Assembly (NCBI RefSeq): GCF_024763615.1
Contig: NC_077222.1
Span: 124,001 to 188,000, forward strand
Length of the DNA: 64,000 nt
Source: Phlebotomus papatasi
Taxonomy: Eukaryota > Arthropoda > Insecta > Diptera > Psychodidae
Direction: 5' to 3'
Positions 11,821 to 21,631 of this stretch are shown here, in pieces. A model generated the notes under the pieces. The model had not been told where the DNA came from. It searched no databases and saw nothing but the letters and a program-made list of their open reading frames with translations. A program made the position numbers and the translations under genes. The number at the start of each line of letters is the position of its first letter. Position 1 is the stretch's first letter.

Positions 11821-12776
11821 TTCTTTCGCGTCACACTTTTATTTAGCAAGTGAATTCATGTAAATTTGAGTTTTTCCTATGATCAAATATAATAGTTCTG
11901 AGAAGAAAAAAAAATTCCATTGCGTGAAAACTCGGAAAAACTCCGGGTCATATATGACCCTATTGTCGGCAAGGGAAGTATACATACCATTTTCAAAATC
12001 TATACCTCGGGCTTTCTAAGAGTTTTTTTGCTTAAAGTTATTAATTTGGCCAAAACCATGGCAAACTGGATTGTTTTGATGAACACTGTACTCCTGGTGT
12101 TCAAGGAATTTTCCTGGTAATCCCTTGAACAGTCTCTGTCACACTATTTTGAATGATATTTGGCAATTTGGCAAAAATAAACTTATCTACTTATTTATTC
12201 ACTCATAATACGATTGCACAATATGGGACGCTGCAGAATACTCTAAAATATTGCAAAATATGTTATAATTCATCAGATATAAGATGAAATGTCCAGGAAC
12301 AAGATATTTTCCTTCTGGATTTCATAAAGAAAAACAATGTCCCAACTGTCCCTTCTACATTGTTGGCACGAAAACACTTTCATAAACTTTTCACCTGCCG
12401 ACAATAGGGTCATACATGACCCGGAAAATTCTACGTGCTTTTCTGGAAAATTTAGAGTAGTTTATTATATCATAATATTCAATAAACAAACTTTGGATAT
12501 TCTATTTTGTGTTTCTAAAGAACTTTTTGCTGAAAAAAAAAAAATGAATATAAAAAATTTTGAAAAAGAAAAGCCATTTCACAAAGCTCGAAATTAGTGA
12601 TTTTTGATCTCAAATATTTTCTTTTTCTGAATATCTGGAGTCTTGAAAAAATTAGCTAAGAATCTTACATCCTTCTATTATGATGTCGTGCACAAACAGA
12701 TAGATTTCAATTAATGTAAATAGTAAAAAAAAAATTGTTTCCCCGGGTCATATATGACCCTAATGACGTGAAAGAG
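11821..12776. mobile_element. TTAA-flanked element(s) with subterminal 16-bp palindromes
   Basis: TTAA at 11817-11820 is followed by TTCTTTCGCGTCAC, and TTAA at 12777-12780 is preceded by the reverse complement of CTCTTTCACGTCAT, so the borders form an inverted pair with piggyBac-like TTAA flanks. The palindrome GGGTCATATATGACCC occurs at 11945-11960 and 12745-12760, with a one-base variant at 12407-12422. The first and the variant copies also form a closer inverted pair together with TATTGTCGGCA. The segment could be one 956-base element or nested related elements; 12381-12776 by itself also looks like an element with two similar ends. No transposase frame is visible. Confidence 0.6.
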
Positions 12777-12780
12777 TTAA

Positions 12781-14317
12781 GTGGTTAGGTGTTACCGTTC
12801 AAAAAATTAATTTACAATGAAAATTTTCATGTTTTAAATATAAGCTATACAGAAGTCAGCGAATTTTTAACATTCATGTACCAAATTATGCTTTTGGTAA
12901 TGTTAAGCCGGAGCGGATGATGTTAAGTATTATAGTGAAACACAGATTCTGTGATTCTGAAGATTATCAGTTTAAAATCTCTATGTATATTCATGAACTA
13001 TTTTTGCTGTTGTGGAAAATTCCTCTTCTTTTGCCAGAATGAGAAGAAAAACACACGAGTGAAATCCATTTTCGTCACATAAATTATGTAAAACGAGTTG
13101 TGTCATTTCAGGGAGAAGAAAAGCGTTGTCTCTTCTGTATGAAATTTCCCTCACAAGCAGGACTTCTTCTCTCACTATCTCTGGGTTGGATAACAGAGGG
13201 ATTGAGAGGGCGAGAGACAACATTTCAACTTCCATCAACTCGGCAAATAGACTAACATTCTTCTCCCCAAAAGCAACATTTTTTCTCTGCCTCTTACTTT
13301 CCCAACCCAACAATTTCCCCAGAAAAACATATACACCATGTTGATGAAAGCCATGAAATTTTCCACGTGGTAGAATCTGCATTGGGTGGATTTCTGGGTT
13401 GGAAAAAGGGTTCGACTTTGCTTATAACGCCCTTTCACGATACATTTCTGTGTGTCAAAAAGAGCCAAATAAGGGAAATTTTCGCAAGAGAGCTAATGAA
13501 TATTTGCTTGTACTCAGATAAATGCTGTCATTTTGATTCGTTCTTCAAAAGCTTGATTTAAGTATGACGAATTTGAACAGAATATAATTTATATAAAAGT
13601 GTAAAATATTCAATTCAATTTATTTTCCTACTTATGATTTGGTTGCGGCTGCTGATCGGCATCACTATTGATCTCATCAGGTAAACAGCAGAAAAATATA
13701 ATTATCTTTTATTAATCATCTTTCGCAAAATACTTTACAAAAGACTATGTTTTTATTATTTTTCACTATAAGAAATATTTTTTAATATTTCCGTGGTTTT
13801 TCCTTTATTCAGTCAGATTTTAAATTATAACTTTATGTAGGGAAAGTGTTCATAATTTGTAATTTTGAACACTTTGAGGGTAAAGTTGCACACTAAAAAT
13901 AAATTTAATAAAATTATTGAATTTTCTTCGAATATTTAATGAATAGTGTTAAATAGTTATTTTCAGCTAAATATTTATTATTTTAGAAAATTTGAACACT
14001 ATTTATTAAAAATATGATCAATTTATGTATTTCTTTCATTCTTAGTTATGCTAAAGCACCAATAAATTTTCTGAGATATTTTTAAATGATATTATTACAT
14101 ATTTAATAAATATTCTATTAGTTAAGTTTAACAGTGATTTGTTCATTAGACTGAAACGAAATTTACCATATGAATTACGTCTCCCGTGTACTACAGATAA
14201 TTTTGTCAAAGATTCATCACTAAATTTATATATATGTATATATATATATTATTTTAAACAGTTGTTTTGCTTTTCAAAATTCTAATCTTATAATTTTCTT
14301 GGCGATTAGATTTTATA
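12781..14317. other. No gene seen; unique block 13.0-13.5 kb
   Basis: 13000-13470 is less AT-rich, with open frames on both strands that overlap each other and show no domain. From about 13838 (AGGGAAAGTGTTCATAATTTG) the DNA becomes very AT-rich and probably belongs to the decayed pogo-like element whose transposase scrap follows. A short TA repeat lies at 14227-14250. Confidence 0.4.
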
Positions 14318-14543
14318 ATGCCTAAAGAAATAAAGAAGAATCACCTCAACGAACAAAATGTAGTTAAAAGAGTCTTAGAAAAGTACCGGAAGGGCATGAG
14401 GATATGGGAATCTGCACGTATCTGAAGTGTCGAAGTCAAGTCTCTTTAATGGATTTCTTGAAAAGTTTTCGGGATTCTTAGGACATCTTACGGTTTTTTT
14501 CATAAATAGAAGTAGGACTTGGTATGAACAATCCTTGAAGTAA
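14318..14543 (+). pseudogene. pogo-like transposase N-terminal scrap
   Basis: An ATG at 14318 opens a frame reading MPKEIKK...NVVKRVLEKYRKGM, then IWESARI and a stop. A shift of one base restores SEVSKSSLFNGFLEKF. This resembles the start of pogo/CENP-B type DNA-binding regions (a psq helix-turn-helix: a charged lead, an A-L helix, a glycine, then REAA...VSKSTL). Further on the same frame has RTWYEQSLK, like the second helix-turn-helix of the family, before a stop. All catalytic parts are missing, so it is a dead fragment. A related 29-codon scrap lies inside the MITE at 29401-29827. The assignment is from motif resemblance only. Confidence 0.5.
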
Positions 14544-14670
14544 AGGAATATGGGCAATCTGTTACGAAAATAAAAAAAAACTGGTTAAATTATAAGTAGA
14601 ATGTCCAAAATTGTAAACGAAATGTGCAAAATTGCAGTCAAGTTCATGTCTACAAAGACTTACAGTTTTA

Positions 14671-14939
14671 GGGTAAAGTGATACAAGTTGGATAAACTCG
14701 CGCGTACAAATGGAATTTTTTCTTGATTTCAGTACTAAATTTTTATTTGTATATTTTTTATGCTATAGTTTTATTGTTTGGTTCCTTGTGCTGCAAATAA
14801 AGTGAAAATCCACTGTTATGAATAAATTTTAACATATATAATTCTCACCTCAATTTACAGTGTAACTTGAATTGTGACTTTCCGAACTAGAACTGTATTT
14901 ATCAAAAAAAATATCTGTCCAACTTGTATCACCTTATCC
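14671..14939. mobile_element. 269-bp TA-flanked MITE (GGGTAAAGTG ends)
   Basis: Ends read GGGTAAAGTGATACAAGTTG on the left and the reverse complement of GGATAAGGTGATACAAGTTG on the right, flanked by TA at 14669-14670 and 14940-14941. TA duplication and short AGGGTAA-type ends are as in other elements of this window (29401, 41135), which suggests mobilisation by a Tc1/mariner-pogo type transposase. It sits directly at the broken end of family A copy 2. No coding capacity. Confidence 0.72.
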
Positions 14940-14941
14940 TA

Positions 14942-15453
14942 GAGATTATCTAGGCGGACATTCCGACCTTTTACGAAAATCCCGCTGAATCATTTCTAAT
15001 AACAGATTTTCAGGGTTAAATGTTAAAAAGGCTCTAGAAAACGTACATATTTCTCATCGGAATGGTATCCTGTTTCGGCTCGTTTGAAAGGTCTTGGAAT
15101 TTCCGATAAAACTGAACCGGTTTTAACAGGTTCTCAACTGGAAATGACCTTCCTCATAACCGATAACTGATTTGGAAGTGTTTTTTTGGGTAGTGTTTTG
15201 AATGATTTATAAATCGGTTCAAATCGATTGTGAATCAGTAATGGACCGGCCATAAATCGATAAGTATTTTTTTCCGGATATCAATTCTATTACTCTTCAA
15301 ACTATTTTGTGGGATCCTTCGGGTGATTTATGAATCGGTTTAAATAGGTTGAGAACCGGTAAACGGTAAAAGATGCAAAAGTGCTTTTGAGGTATAGCAC
15401 CTAAGTCACGAATTTGAGCAGTTCACAAACGCAATTCGACGCTTTGCTTCCCC
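14942..15453 (-). repeat. Dispersed repeat family A, copy 2 (minus strand)
   Basis: Reverse-complemented, it runs from the GGGG..AAGCAAAGCGTC-type start through the ACCGATT-rich block to TTTCGTAAAAGGTCGG and TAGATAATCTCT, where it is cut off by the TA-flanked MITE. It keeps the part of family A that is displaced by insertions in copy 1 and is therefore the best guide to the intact family here. Confidence 0.68.
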
Positions 15454-16901
15454 ATTTTAACCAAGTATTATCTTAAAGTGTCATAGTAAGACAATGTAAT
15501 TACAGAGTAATGTTGTATATTTTCTGAACGAATTGGGATAGAAAAAAAGAGACACTTTTTCAGAGTGTATTCATATAGTACAGTAACATTGTTTTAGCAA
15601 ATTCACCATCATGTTTGTCGACAAGTTGGAAAATTGAATTTTTTATCGACTTACTCAATAATAATTCAAGAAAATAGAACAAACATAAAAATTTGCGATT
15701 TGTTTTCCTCGCTCTCATCGTCTCCGAATAAAGTTGCTTATGTAGAAAGATGAGTGTCTGGCTGCCAGTATGTCTGTGATTTTTTTTGGGAAGCGAGTTG
15801 TTGACACTAAGAAATTTATCTCTTAGCTGGAAATTTCGATGATGAACGGATAAACATTTAATCCCATTTATCCAGTGTCTTGAACAAATGCAATGGTGTG
15901 GATTTCATGATGATGATGATGATAATGGAGGCAATCACTCTATTTGGCGGTGGGTGGTTTTTTCTGGTTATCCTTCCCTGGACTATAACTTGATTTTCTC
16001 CCTCCTGAAGGCGAATTCCATTCCTCAGACCTCTGAAGATTTCGCCACTCGTTTTATGAGGGTAATTTGTTCCTCTTTGCTCCAAAAATCGCCTCATTTG
16101 GTGCGCTGGAAAATTTTCTTCTCAAGTCATATCTTTTCTGTGCTTTGGAAATTGTCTTAAGAGTAAGGAGTTTTGTAATATTAATAAAGTTTTTCGCAAA
16201 TGAAACACAAAGAGTTGTATAATTTGTGATGAATGAACTTTTGTACTCTGGAGAAGATATATTGCTCTTCTTGATTGTACAAACACGAGTTAAAGATTCT
16301 CCAATGAGAAAAACTTTTATATGAATTTTTCCGAGCAAAATATTCCATCAACCCTACGTCGAAAGCTTAAAGGAAATTAATTTAGCCTCCCACACCTTTT
16401 CTGTATCTCAATAGGTAATTAACCGTGGAGGTAATTGAATGTTTTTCCAAGGCTTCAAATTCACTTTAGTACATCATCTTTTGCGCCTTCCTTTTTCCCA
16501 TTCATTTACCTTTGCTTCAGCTAAATAAATATGTTTACGAATAATTGTTCCCTCGCGCAAATTTACCATTCCAACGTGCATGTAATGCACGCAATTATGC
16601 AAACATTGTTGGTGCAATTTCATTTCATTAGGTACCATTAAAGTCTCCTTATCTGTCATCTACTGTGTAATTTATTAGCGAGTGAATCTTTACTGGAAAG
16701 ACAAGAAGCTTACCAATAAGGTAGAAAATTGTCTGTGAAGTGTAAGCCCAGAGTATCACTCAAGTGTGAAGAATCTTGCAAGGTTGATTAGGATAACATT
16801 GTTATTTATTTCAAGGAAACAACACATGGAAAAAATATTTCAAGTGTATAAAACCAATTATATGTGTAGGGTCGAAGAAATACCTCTTCGACAGGATACC
16901 C
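15454..16901. other. No gene seen
   Basis: 15850-16150 and 16380-16680 are less AT-rich and look single-copy. Overlapping open frames on both strands have no domain. A short GATGATGATGATG run lies near 15909. Confidence 0.4.
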
Positions 16902-17042
16902 CTATTGACACTTTTGTCCAAATTTATTTAATGTATCTAATAAAATGTTAGTAGTACGACGTTATTTCTGCAATCTACTTTTTTTTTCTATAGAGAGAAA
17001 TGTTCTAATTTCATTATCCCAAATGGTACTGAAAGTGTCAAT
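16902..17042. mobile_element. Candidate small MITE, CCTATTGACACTTT ends
   Basis: The left side reads CCTATTGACACTTTTGTCC and the right side, reverse-complemented, ACCTATTGACACTTTCAGTACC. TA lies next to the outer edge on both sides, with one extra C on the left. Small size and inverted ends suggest a MITE, but the repeat is short and no second copy was found. Confidence 0.42.
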
Positions 17043-17069
17043 AGGTATGATATGACAATTTCCTAATAG

Positions 17070-17327
17070 TGATCCCGGTCAAAATCCCGAAAGCCAAAAT
17101 CCCTAATGCCAAAATACCGAATTGGCCAAATTCCCGAACGGACTAAAATCCCGAAGGCCAAAATCTCGAATTCTTAAAAGTCTCATAGCTTATTCCCAGG
17201 ATTTCACTCGCCCTTGCTGGAGGCAAAGGGAAATTTAATGTGTCTTAGGAAATTATTCTATACATTATCCTCTATATAATTTTATCCCTTTCAGGATTTT
17301 AAACATTCGGGATTTTGGCTGCCTCCA
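17070..17327 (+). mobile_element. CCCGAA-repeat MITE, copy 1
   Basis: The left part repeats a unit like GCCAAAATCCCGAA about five times after GGTCAAAATCCCGAAAGCC. The right end carries the inverse, TTCGGGATTTTGGCTGCC. The centre has a spacer with GGAGGCAAAGGGAAA. Flanks CCTAATAG (17062-17069) and CCTAAGAG (17328-17335) match at 7 of 8 bases, a plausible 8-base TSD as in hAT elements. A second copy in the opposite orientation is at 21324-21623, and a decayed one may lie at 32700-32790. Confidence 0.72.
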
Positions 17328-17708
17328 CCTAAGAGATATTTTCAAAAAACAAAACGAAGCGTTTATATTCTATTAAGTCACTATCATTATTTTGACATGT
17401 TTTATACGATCATTCTGTCAAAACTCTATTATACATACAGATATATTTATTTATATTTTTAAACCAGAGTCTTTTTACCATATTGGATATTAAATGTTTA
17501 CAAACTTTTATTCATAAGAAGTATATGTCCTTTCAGGCGCATGAATCATTTGCATCGGGCACTACCTGCATTCATAAGTGTAACAGTCACACCGCTCAAG
17601 AGTTGAACGCTCTTACCATTTGCGTCATAAATACGCTCAAAATGAACATAAAATTTGTATTACGATCAAAACTACTTCAATAATAAAGATTTTGCTTTTT
17701 TACCTGTT

Positions 17709-17946
17709 AAGATGAAATGGGCTAATTTGGAATCATTTCACATTTGGAATTTTGAGATTTCCTTATGCTGACCTACTGTTTAATATGGACATAGAGAAAA
17801 GAAAGACTGCGAAAAAGTACGAGGTTTAAAGATTCATATTCAAGAGTACTTCTACGTTATTATTTTTTTTCTTTTCATTTTAAAGAGATAGTGAGAAAAT
17901 TTCAAAATACGAAATTATAAAAGATTCCAAATTACCTTATATTACC
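17709..17946. mobile_element. Candidate MITE, GCTAATTTGGAATC ends
   Basis: Left end AAGATGAAATGGGCTAATTT followed by GGAATC; the right end, reverse-complemented, reads TAATATAAGGTAATTTGGAATC. The inner 12 bases TAATTTGGAATC are identical. It has the size and composition of the other TA-rich MITEs. The outer borders and TSD are not clear, so the call is tentative. Confidence 0.42.
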
Positions 17947-17973
17947 ATAATTAGAATTCTCAGTATTATTATT

Positions 17974-17996
17974 AATATATATATATATATTATATG

Positions 17997-18078
<82 letters not shown>

Positions 18079-18080
18079 TA
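17974..18080. repeat. TA microsatellite
   Basis: About 100 bases of almost pure alternating TA, interrupted by a few extra T or A, followed by a T run. Such tracts easily form cruciforms and are prone to assembly error. Confidence 0.95.
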
Positions 18081-18084
18081 TTTT

Positions 18085-18160
18085 TTTTTCTGCCGGCTTG
18101 CCCGTTGAGGTCGATTGTGAAGTCGGCGGCAGCCGCAGATGTTCTAAGAGGAAGTAAATC
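18085..18160 (+). repeat. LINE-like 3' tail fragment
   Basis: The GC-rich piece with GATTGTGAAGTCGGCGGCAGCCGC matches the reverse complement of 41520-41560 (GTTGTGAAGACGGCGGCGGCC). It is therefore a plus-strand fragment of the retroelement 3' region seen on the minus strand at 41420-41605 and 59704-59950. Confidence 0.45.
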
Positions 18161-20115
18161 TATCTCTCTATATATATAAAGTTAAATACAAATTAATTGA
18201 GATTTAAGCAAGTAGGATACACTGAACTGATACACAGCTCACATTCATTTTGAAAAATATTTCAAAACAGCGTAAACTACATATTATTAAATGTTCTAAT
18301 GTAAGTTCTGCCCTTTTGGAATATTTCTTTTGAAAGATTTCAAATCCGTGCTGAAGTATCAAAAATATGAAGCATCTACTCTCCTTATTAACATTTTTAC
18401 GGTATTTTCACAAATTTTACGACTCTCCTTGATGAACAATCTTCCCGCAGAGAATGTCTTAAACAAAAAAGCTGGGTGAAAATTTGACCCAATAATTCGA
18501 TGAATTTGAGACTAAGACTTCATTCTTTGGATTTTTTATGGATTTTCTACGAGATACAGTGGTGATAACGAAATGAGTCAAATTTGCCTCAGAAATAAAA
18601 AGAATTACATCCTTTGGAATAAGGTGTTCTTGGTAGAAATATAACCTCCATGGGCCACATATTTTTTATCGACATATTTGTATCCAATTGCATGGTGAAT
18701 TTCGATGGAAATATTTTATCATGCCATTGCAAGTGTTCGTGAGCTGAAGAAAGAGAGATGGGTGGAATATATTTGAGGCATAAATAAAATAAGACGTTGG
18801 AAGAAGCTGCATGAAAAAAGAGTGCCTCTGAACGGAAAATAAGTATCATCATGAATAAGGTAAAAAGGCAGAGAAACTTATAGTGGATTCCGTGAAAGGC
18901 CCTGGAGGCTGTTAAGGAATTCTGTATTCCTGAGACGTTGCCACACATAAAGAGGAAGGCAAAATAGGAATAAATAAGCAAGAGGAAATAACATGTTCAC
19001 ATACACCGAAAAGCGGAATAAGGCGTAAAAATACAATTTCATTTTGGCACAGAAAAAAATCGTAGATAAAATGAAACTTTTGATGTCGCTTCTTTCCATA
19101 TAGATAATCACTCTTTGAGATGAGCTATGTATTTTAGGTTTTCAGAGTGTAAAAATATTAGTGTATCTAGAAGAGAATTAGTTTTTTCTTCTCAGAATTT
19201 TCCACAGTGTATCAACATACATATCAAGCAAGAGAGTAAGATAGTCAAGGTACAAGTCCAAACGACTATTCTTCATCTCCCCAACCAACTGCTGAAAGCT
19301 CCCCCAAAAGCAACAAATATTCTGCAGCAGCAAACTTGTTTTTGGGGCGGAAAATTGTGTAGTCACGAAATTACGGCGCACAAGAGTGCAAATAAACTTT
19401 CATCCAGGACAGAGTCACACTGAGGCAAAAATATAAAACTTTCTCCACCCTCTTCACCTCCTGAAAGAGCACCAAGATGGAAGAGCTCAATATTGAGACT
19501 CATTTTGTCCTGGGGCGGAATATTTTTTTGGGGCGGGTTGGAGAGATTGTTGAGTTGAAGGACATAGAATTGATGAAAGGTGTAAACATGGTCTATTCAT
19601 ACGATTATAGTGAACAATTTCCATCTCTATAGTGCTCGAAAGGGATAAATTGGGGATATTTCGGCGGTATCGGTAATTAAGTTAAATTGAAGGCTTCTCA
19701 CCGTTTCAAATAATGAGATTCTTAATTAAAATTCCAGTCACATGGCCTGTTTAATGGTGCCTAAACACCTTTTTCGGGATGGCATTTTCGCTGTGAGAAA
19801 CAACCATTGAGCGCTAAATAATTGCGCTATAAGATGAGATTTAGCCAAGGGTATTCGCACCCAGAATGAAAAGCTCTAATCTTTGCAAGAGACAAAAGAT
19901 TATCATAATTCTCTGTCATTTTGCACTTCTTAGCCAGAACTCTTACCTTTCTCAGTTCGGGTTTTGTATCCTGGGCATCAATTAATGCTCTCCAAATCCC
20001 TTTAATACCACTGGAAATTTTATGAAAATAGCCTGTGAAGTTTTCCGGAGATCAAGAATAAGGATAGTATTTTGCATGAAATATTTTTTTTAATTCAATC
20101 AAAGTTACATATTAT
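18161..20115. other. No gene seen; long unique block
   Basis: 18590-19990 is one of the largest less AT-rich, apparently single-copy blocks. It contains several open frames of 60-130 codons in both directions, mutually overlapping and without domains. Conserved non-coding DNA of a neighbouring gene is possible, but this cannot be judged from one sequence. Confidence 0.4.
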
Positions 20116-20127
20116 ATTACAAAAATT

Positions 20128-20391
20128 AAAAATAATAATAATGCTGGCACAACATTCCATGAAGGAACAAACCTTCCCGCAAGGGGATTTCTAGACACGC
20201 ATTACTATTTTTTCTTGTACGGGATGAGGTTGTCAGTCCCATGCCTGTGGAATCAAGTGCAGTGAAGCTTATTTGGTGCAATCCGAACACCCTTAACGCC
20301 AGAAAAATTCCTGGTGACCCAGAGGGGATTCGAACCCGAGACACTTGCATCATAGAGCGACTGCTCTACTACTTGACCCATTGCGTGCCCG
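20128..20391 (-). mobile_element. tRNA-derived SINE with 12-bp TSD
   Basis: On the minus strand the element starts with a tRNA-like region: a box A-like TGGGTCAAGTAGTAGAGCAG and a box B GGTTCGAATCC followed by CCTCTGGGTCACC. These are the internal RNA polymerase III promoter parts of a tRNA gene. Then follows a tRNA-unrelated body (CTTGCGGGAAGG, TTCCTTCATGGAATGTTGTGCC) and a tail of ATT repeats. Flanks ATTACAAAAATT (20116-20127) and ATTATAAAAATT (20392-20403) differ at one base, a retroposition TSD. The open frame across it is incidental. It is not a functional tRNA: the acceptor stem does not pair. Confidence 0.87.
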
Positions 20392-20495
20392 ATTATAAAA
20401 ATTTTCTAAAATAAATAATAGACATTAACTTCGTAGTTTGTTCAAAATACATGCTTTTAAAGGGATGTTTACCTCTCTACTCCGTATGGGCTTCA

Positions 20496-20600
20496 CACAG
20501 TAGATAAATTTATGTCCATATTTGGCATTACTGAAGAAATTGTGATAGTTCTTCCTACACAAACGAAAAAACAATTTGCTTTAATATTCCGATCGAAAAA
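20496..20600. mobile_element. Decayed copy of the TTA-flanked MITE
   Basis: CACACAGTAGATAAATTTATGTCCATATT, then CTTCCTACACAAACG and CAATTTGCTTTAATATTCC follow the order of the intact copy at 20805-20914. The right end is lost. Lies only about 200 bases from that copy. Confidence 0.55.
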
Positions 20601-20649
20601 ACTTCTTATGGTGTCTGGAGACATGATAGTTTCTATACACATTAAAGAA

Positions 20650-20679
20650 ATGTATGTATATGTATATATATATATATAT
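20650..20679. repeat. Short TA microsatellite
   Basis: An ATGTATGTATATGTATATATAT run of about 30 bases. Confidence 0.8.
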
Positions 20680-20726
20680 AACGTTCAAGAAATTTTGAGT
20701 TTTCCAAACACAGTATAGAGAGCCCA

Positions 20727-21059
20727 TGGGGAAAAGTTACTCTCCCTTCGAGTGTTCATGCCTTCGAATAATGTGAATTTTCTTTTAATTTTCCTAGAGA
20801 CTTATGGCCTCTACACACAAGAGAAACTTATGTCCATATTGAAGACTTTTTCCTACACAAACGTAGGGAATTTGCTTCAATATGGACATAAATTTCTCTA
20901 ATGTGTAGAGACCATTACACATTTCTATTAAATATTAGTTAGCTTTATTATCAATTATTGATAATTAATGTGAAAATCATGTGTAAGCCTGTTAGGAAAA
21001 ATAAAAGAAATTCACATTATTTGAAGGCATGAACTTTCGAAGGGAAAGTACTTTCCCCT
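20727..21059. mobile_element. MITE with about 65-bp inverted ends, host of a nested MITE
   Basis: The left arm (GGGGAAAAGTTACTCTCCCT, then TTCATGCCTTCGAATAATGTGAA) pairs with the right arm (TTCACATTATTTGAAGGCATGAA, then AGGGAAAGTACTTTCCCC). About 65 bases can pair with a few mismatches. The 110-base TTA-flanked MITE sits in the left half of its spacer. No clean TSD is visible at the outer edges, so the superfamily is open. Confidence 0.65.
20805..20914. mobile_element. 110-bp TTA-flanked MITE (copy 2, best preserved)
   Basis: Ends TGGCCTCTACACACAAGAGA and the reverse complement of TGGTCTCTACACATTAGAGA, flanked by TTA at 20802-20804 and 20915-20917. Internally, TTATGTCCATATTGAAG and CTTCAATATGGACATAA form a long second inverted pair, so nearly the whole element folds back. 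Nested in the larger MITE 20727-21059, so it arrived later. Confidence 0.82.
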
Positions 21060-21323
21060 AACGCGATTGAATTTTGTATATGATTATTTTTAAAATAGGA
21101 GTCAAATAGATAATAAGGTGTACGCATCTTCTAGAGTCTACATTCTGTTCGACATCAACTCGAAAGTTTCGTTTTCCATAGTAGTAGAAATTTTCGCTTT
21201 GTTTGCACTACTGTGACACGCCTACTTACTATCCATAGTAGAGCGATCCGTGATTATACTCAATGAGATTGAAATATAACCATTTAAAATGAGGGAAGCA
21301 GATAGTAGTAGGATAGTAGTTTA

Positions 21324-21623
21324 CGGTGGCAGCCAAAGTCCCGAAAGCCAAAATCCCGAACGCCAAATCCCGAAAAGGCCAAAATCCCGAAAGCCAAAAT
21401 CCCGAATTTTCAAAATCCTGAAAGAGATGAAACTATATGGAGGAAAATGTTTAGATTAATTTTCAAAGACACAGAAGATTTTCCTTTGCCTCCTGCAAGC
21501 GCGGGTACAATCGTGAGAGTAGCTGTGACACTTTTAAGAATTCGGGATTTTGGCTTTCGGGATTTTGGCGTTTGGGATTTTGGCTTTCGGGATTTTGGCG
21601 TTCGGGATTTTGACCGGGACCCA
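21324..21623 (-). mobile_element. CCCGAA-repeat MITE, copy 2
   Basis: Same family as 17070-17327 in the opposite orientation: starts GGTGGCAGCCAAAGTCCCGA and ends GGGATTTTGACCGGGACCCA, with several GCCAAAATCCCGAA units on the left and their reverse complements on the right. Flanks GTAGTTTA (21316-21323) and TTAGTTTA (21624-21631) match at 7 of 8 bases. The 60-codon frame reading FGFRDFGVRDFG is only the translated repeat. Confidence 0.75.
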
Positions 21624-21631
21624 TTAGTTTA

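Noticed and set aside
17974..18080. Open frame encoding a Tyr/Ile-rich peptide across the TA repeat
   Set aside because: It is the translation of a dinucleotide repeat, not a gene.
20318..20391. tRNA gene on the minus strand
   Set aside because: Boxes A and B are present but the cloverleaf stems do not close and a SINE body with TSD follows; it is the head of a SINE.
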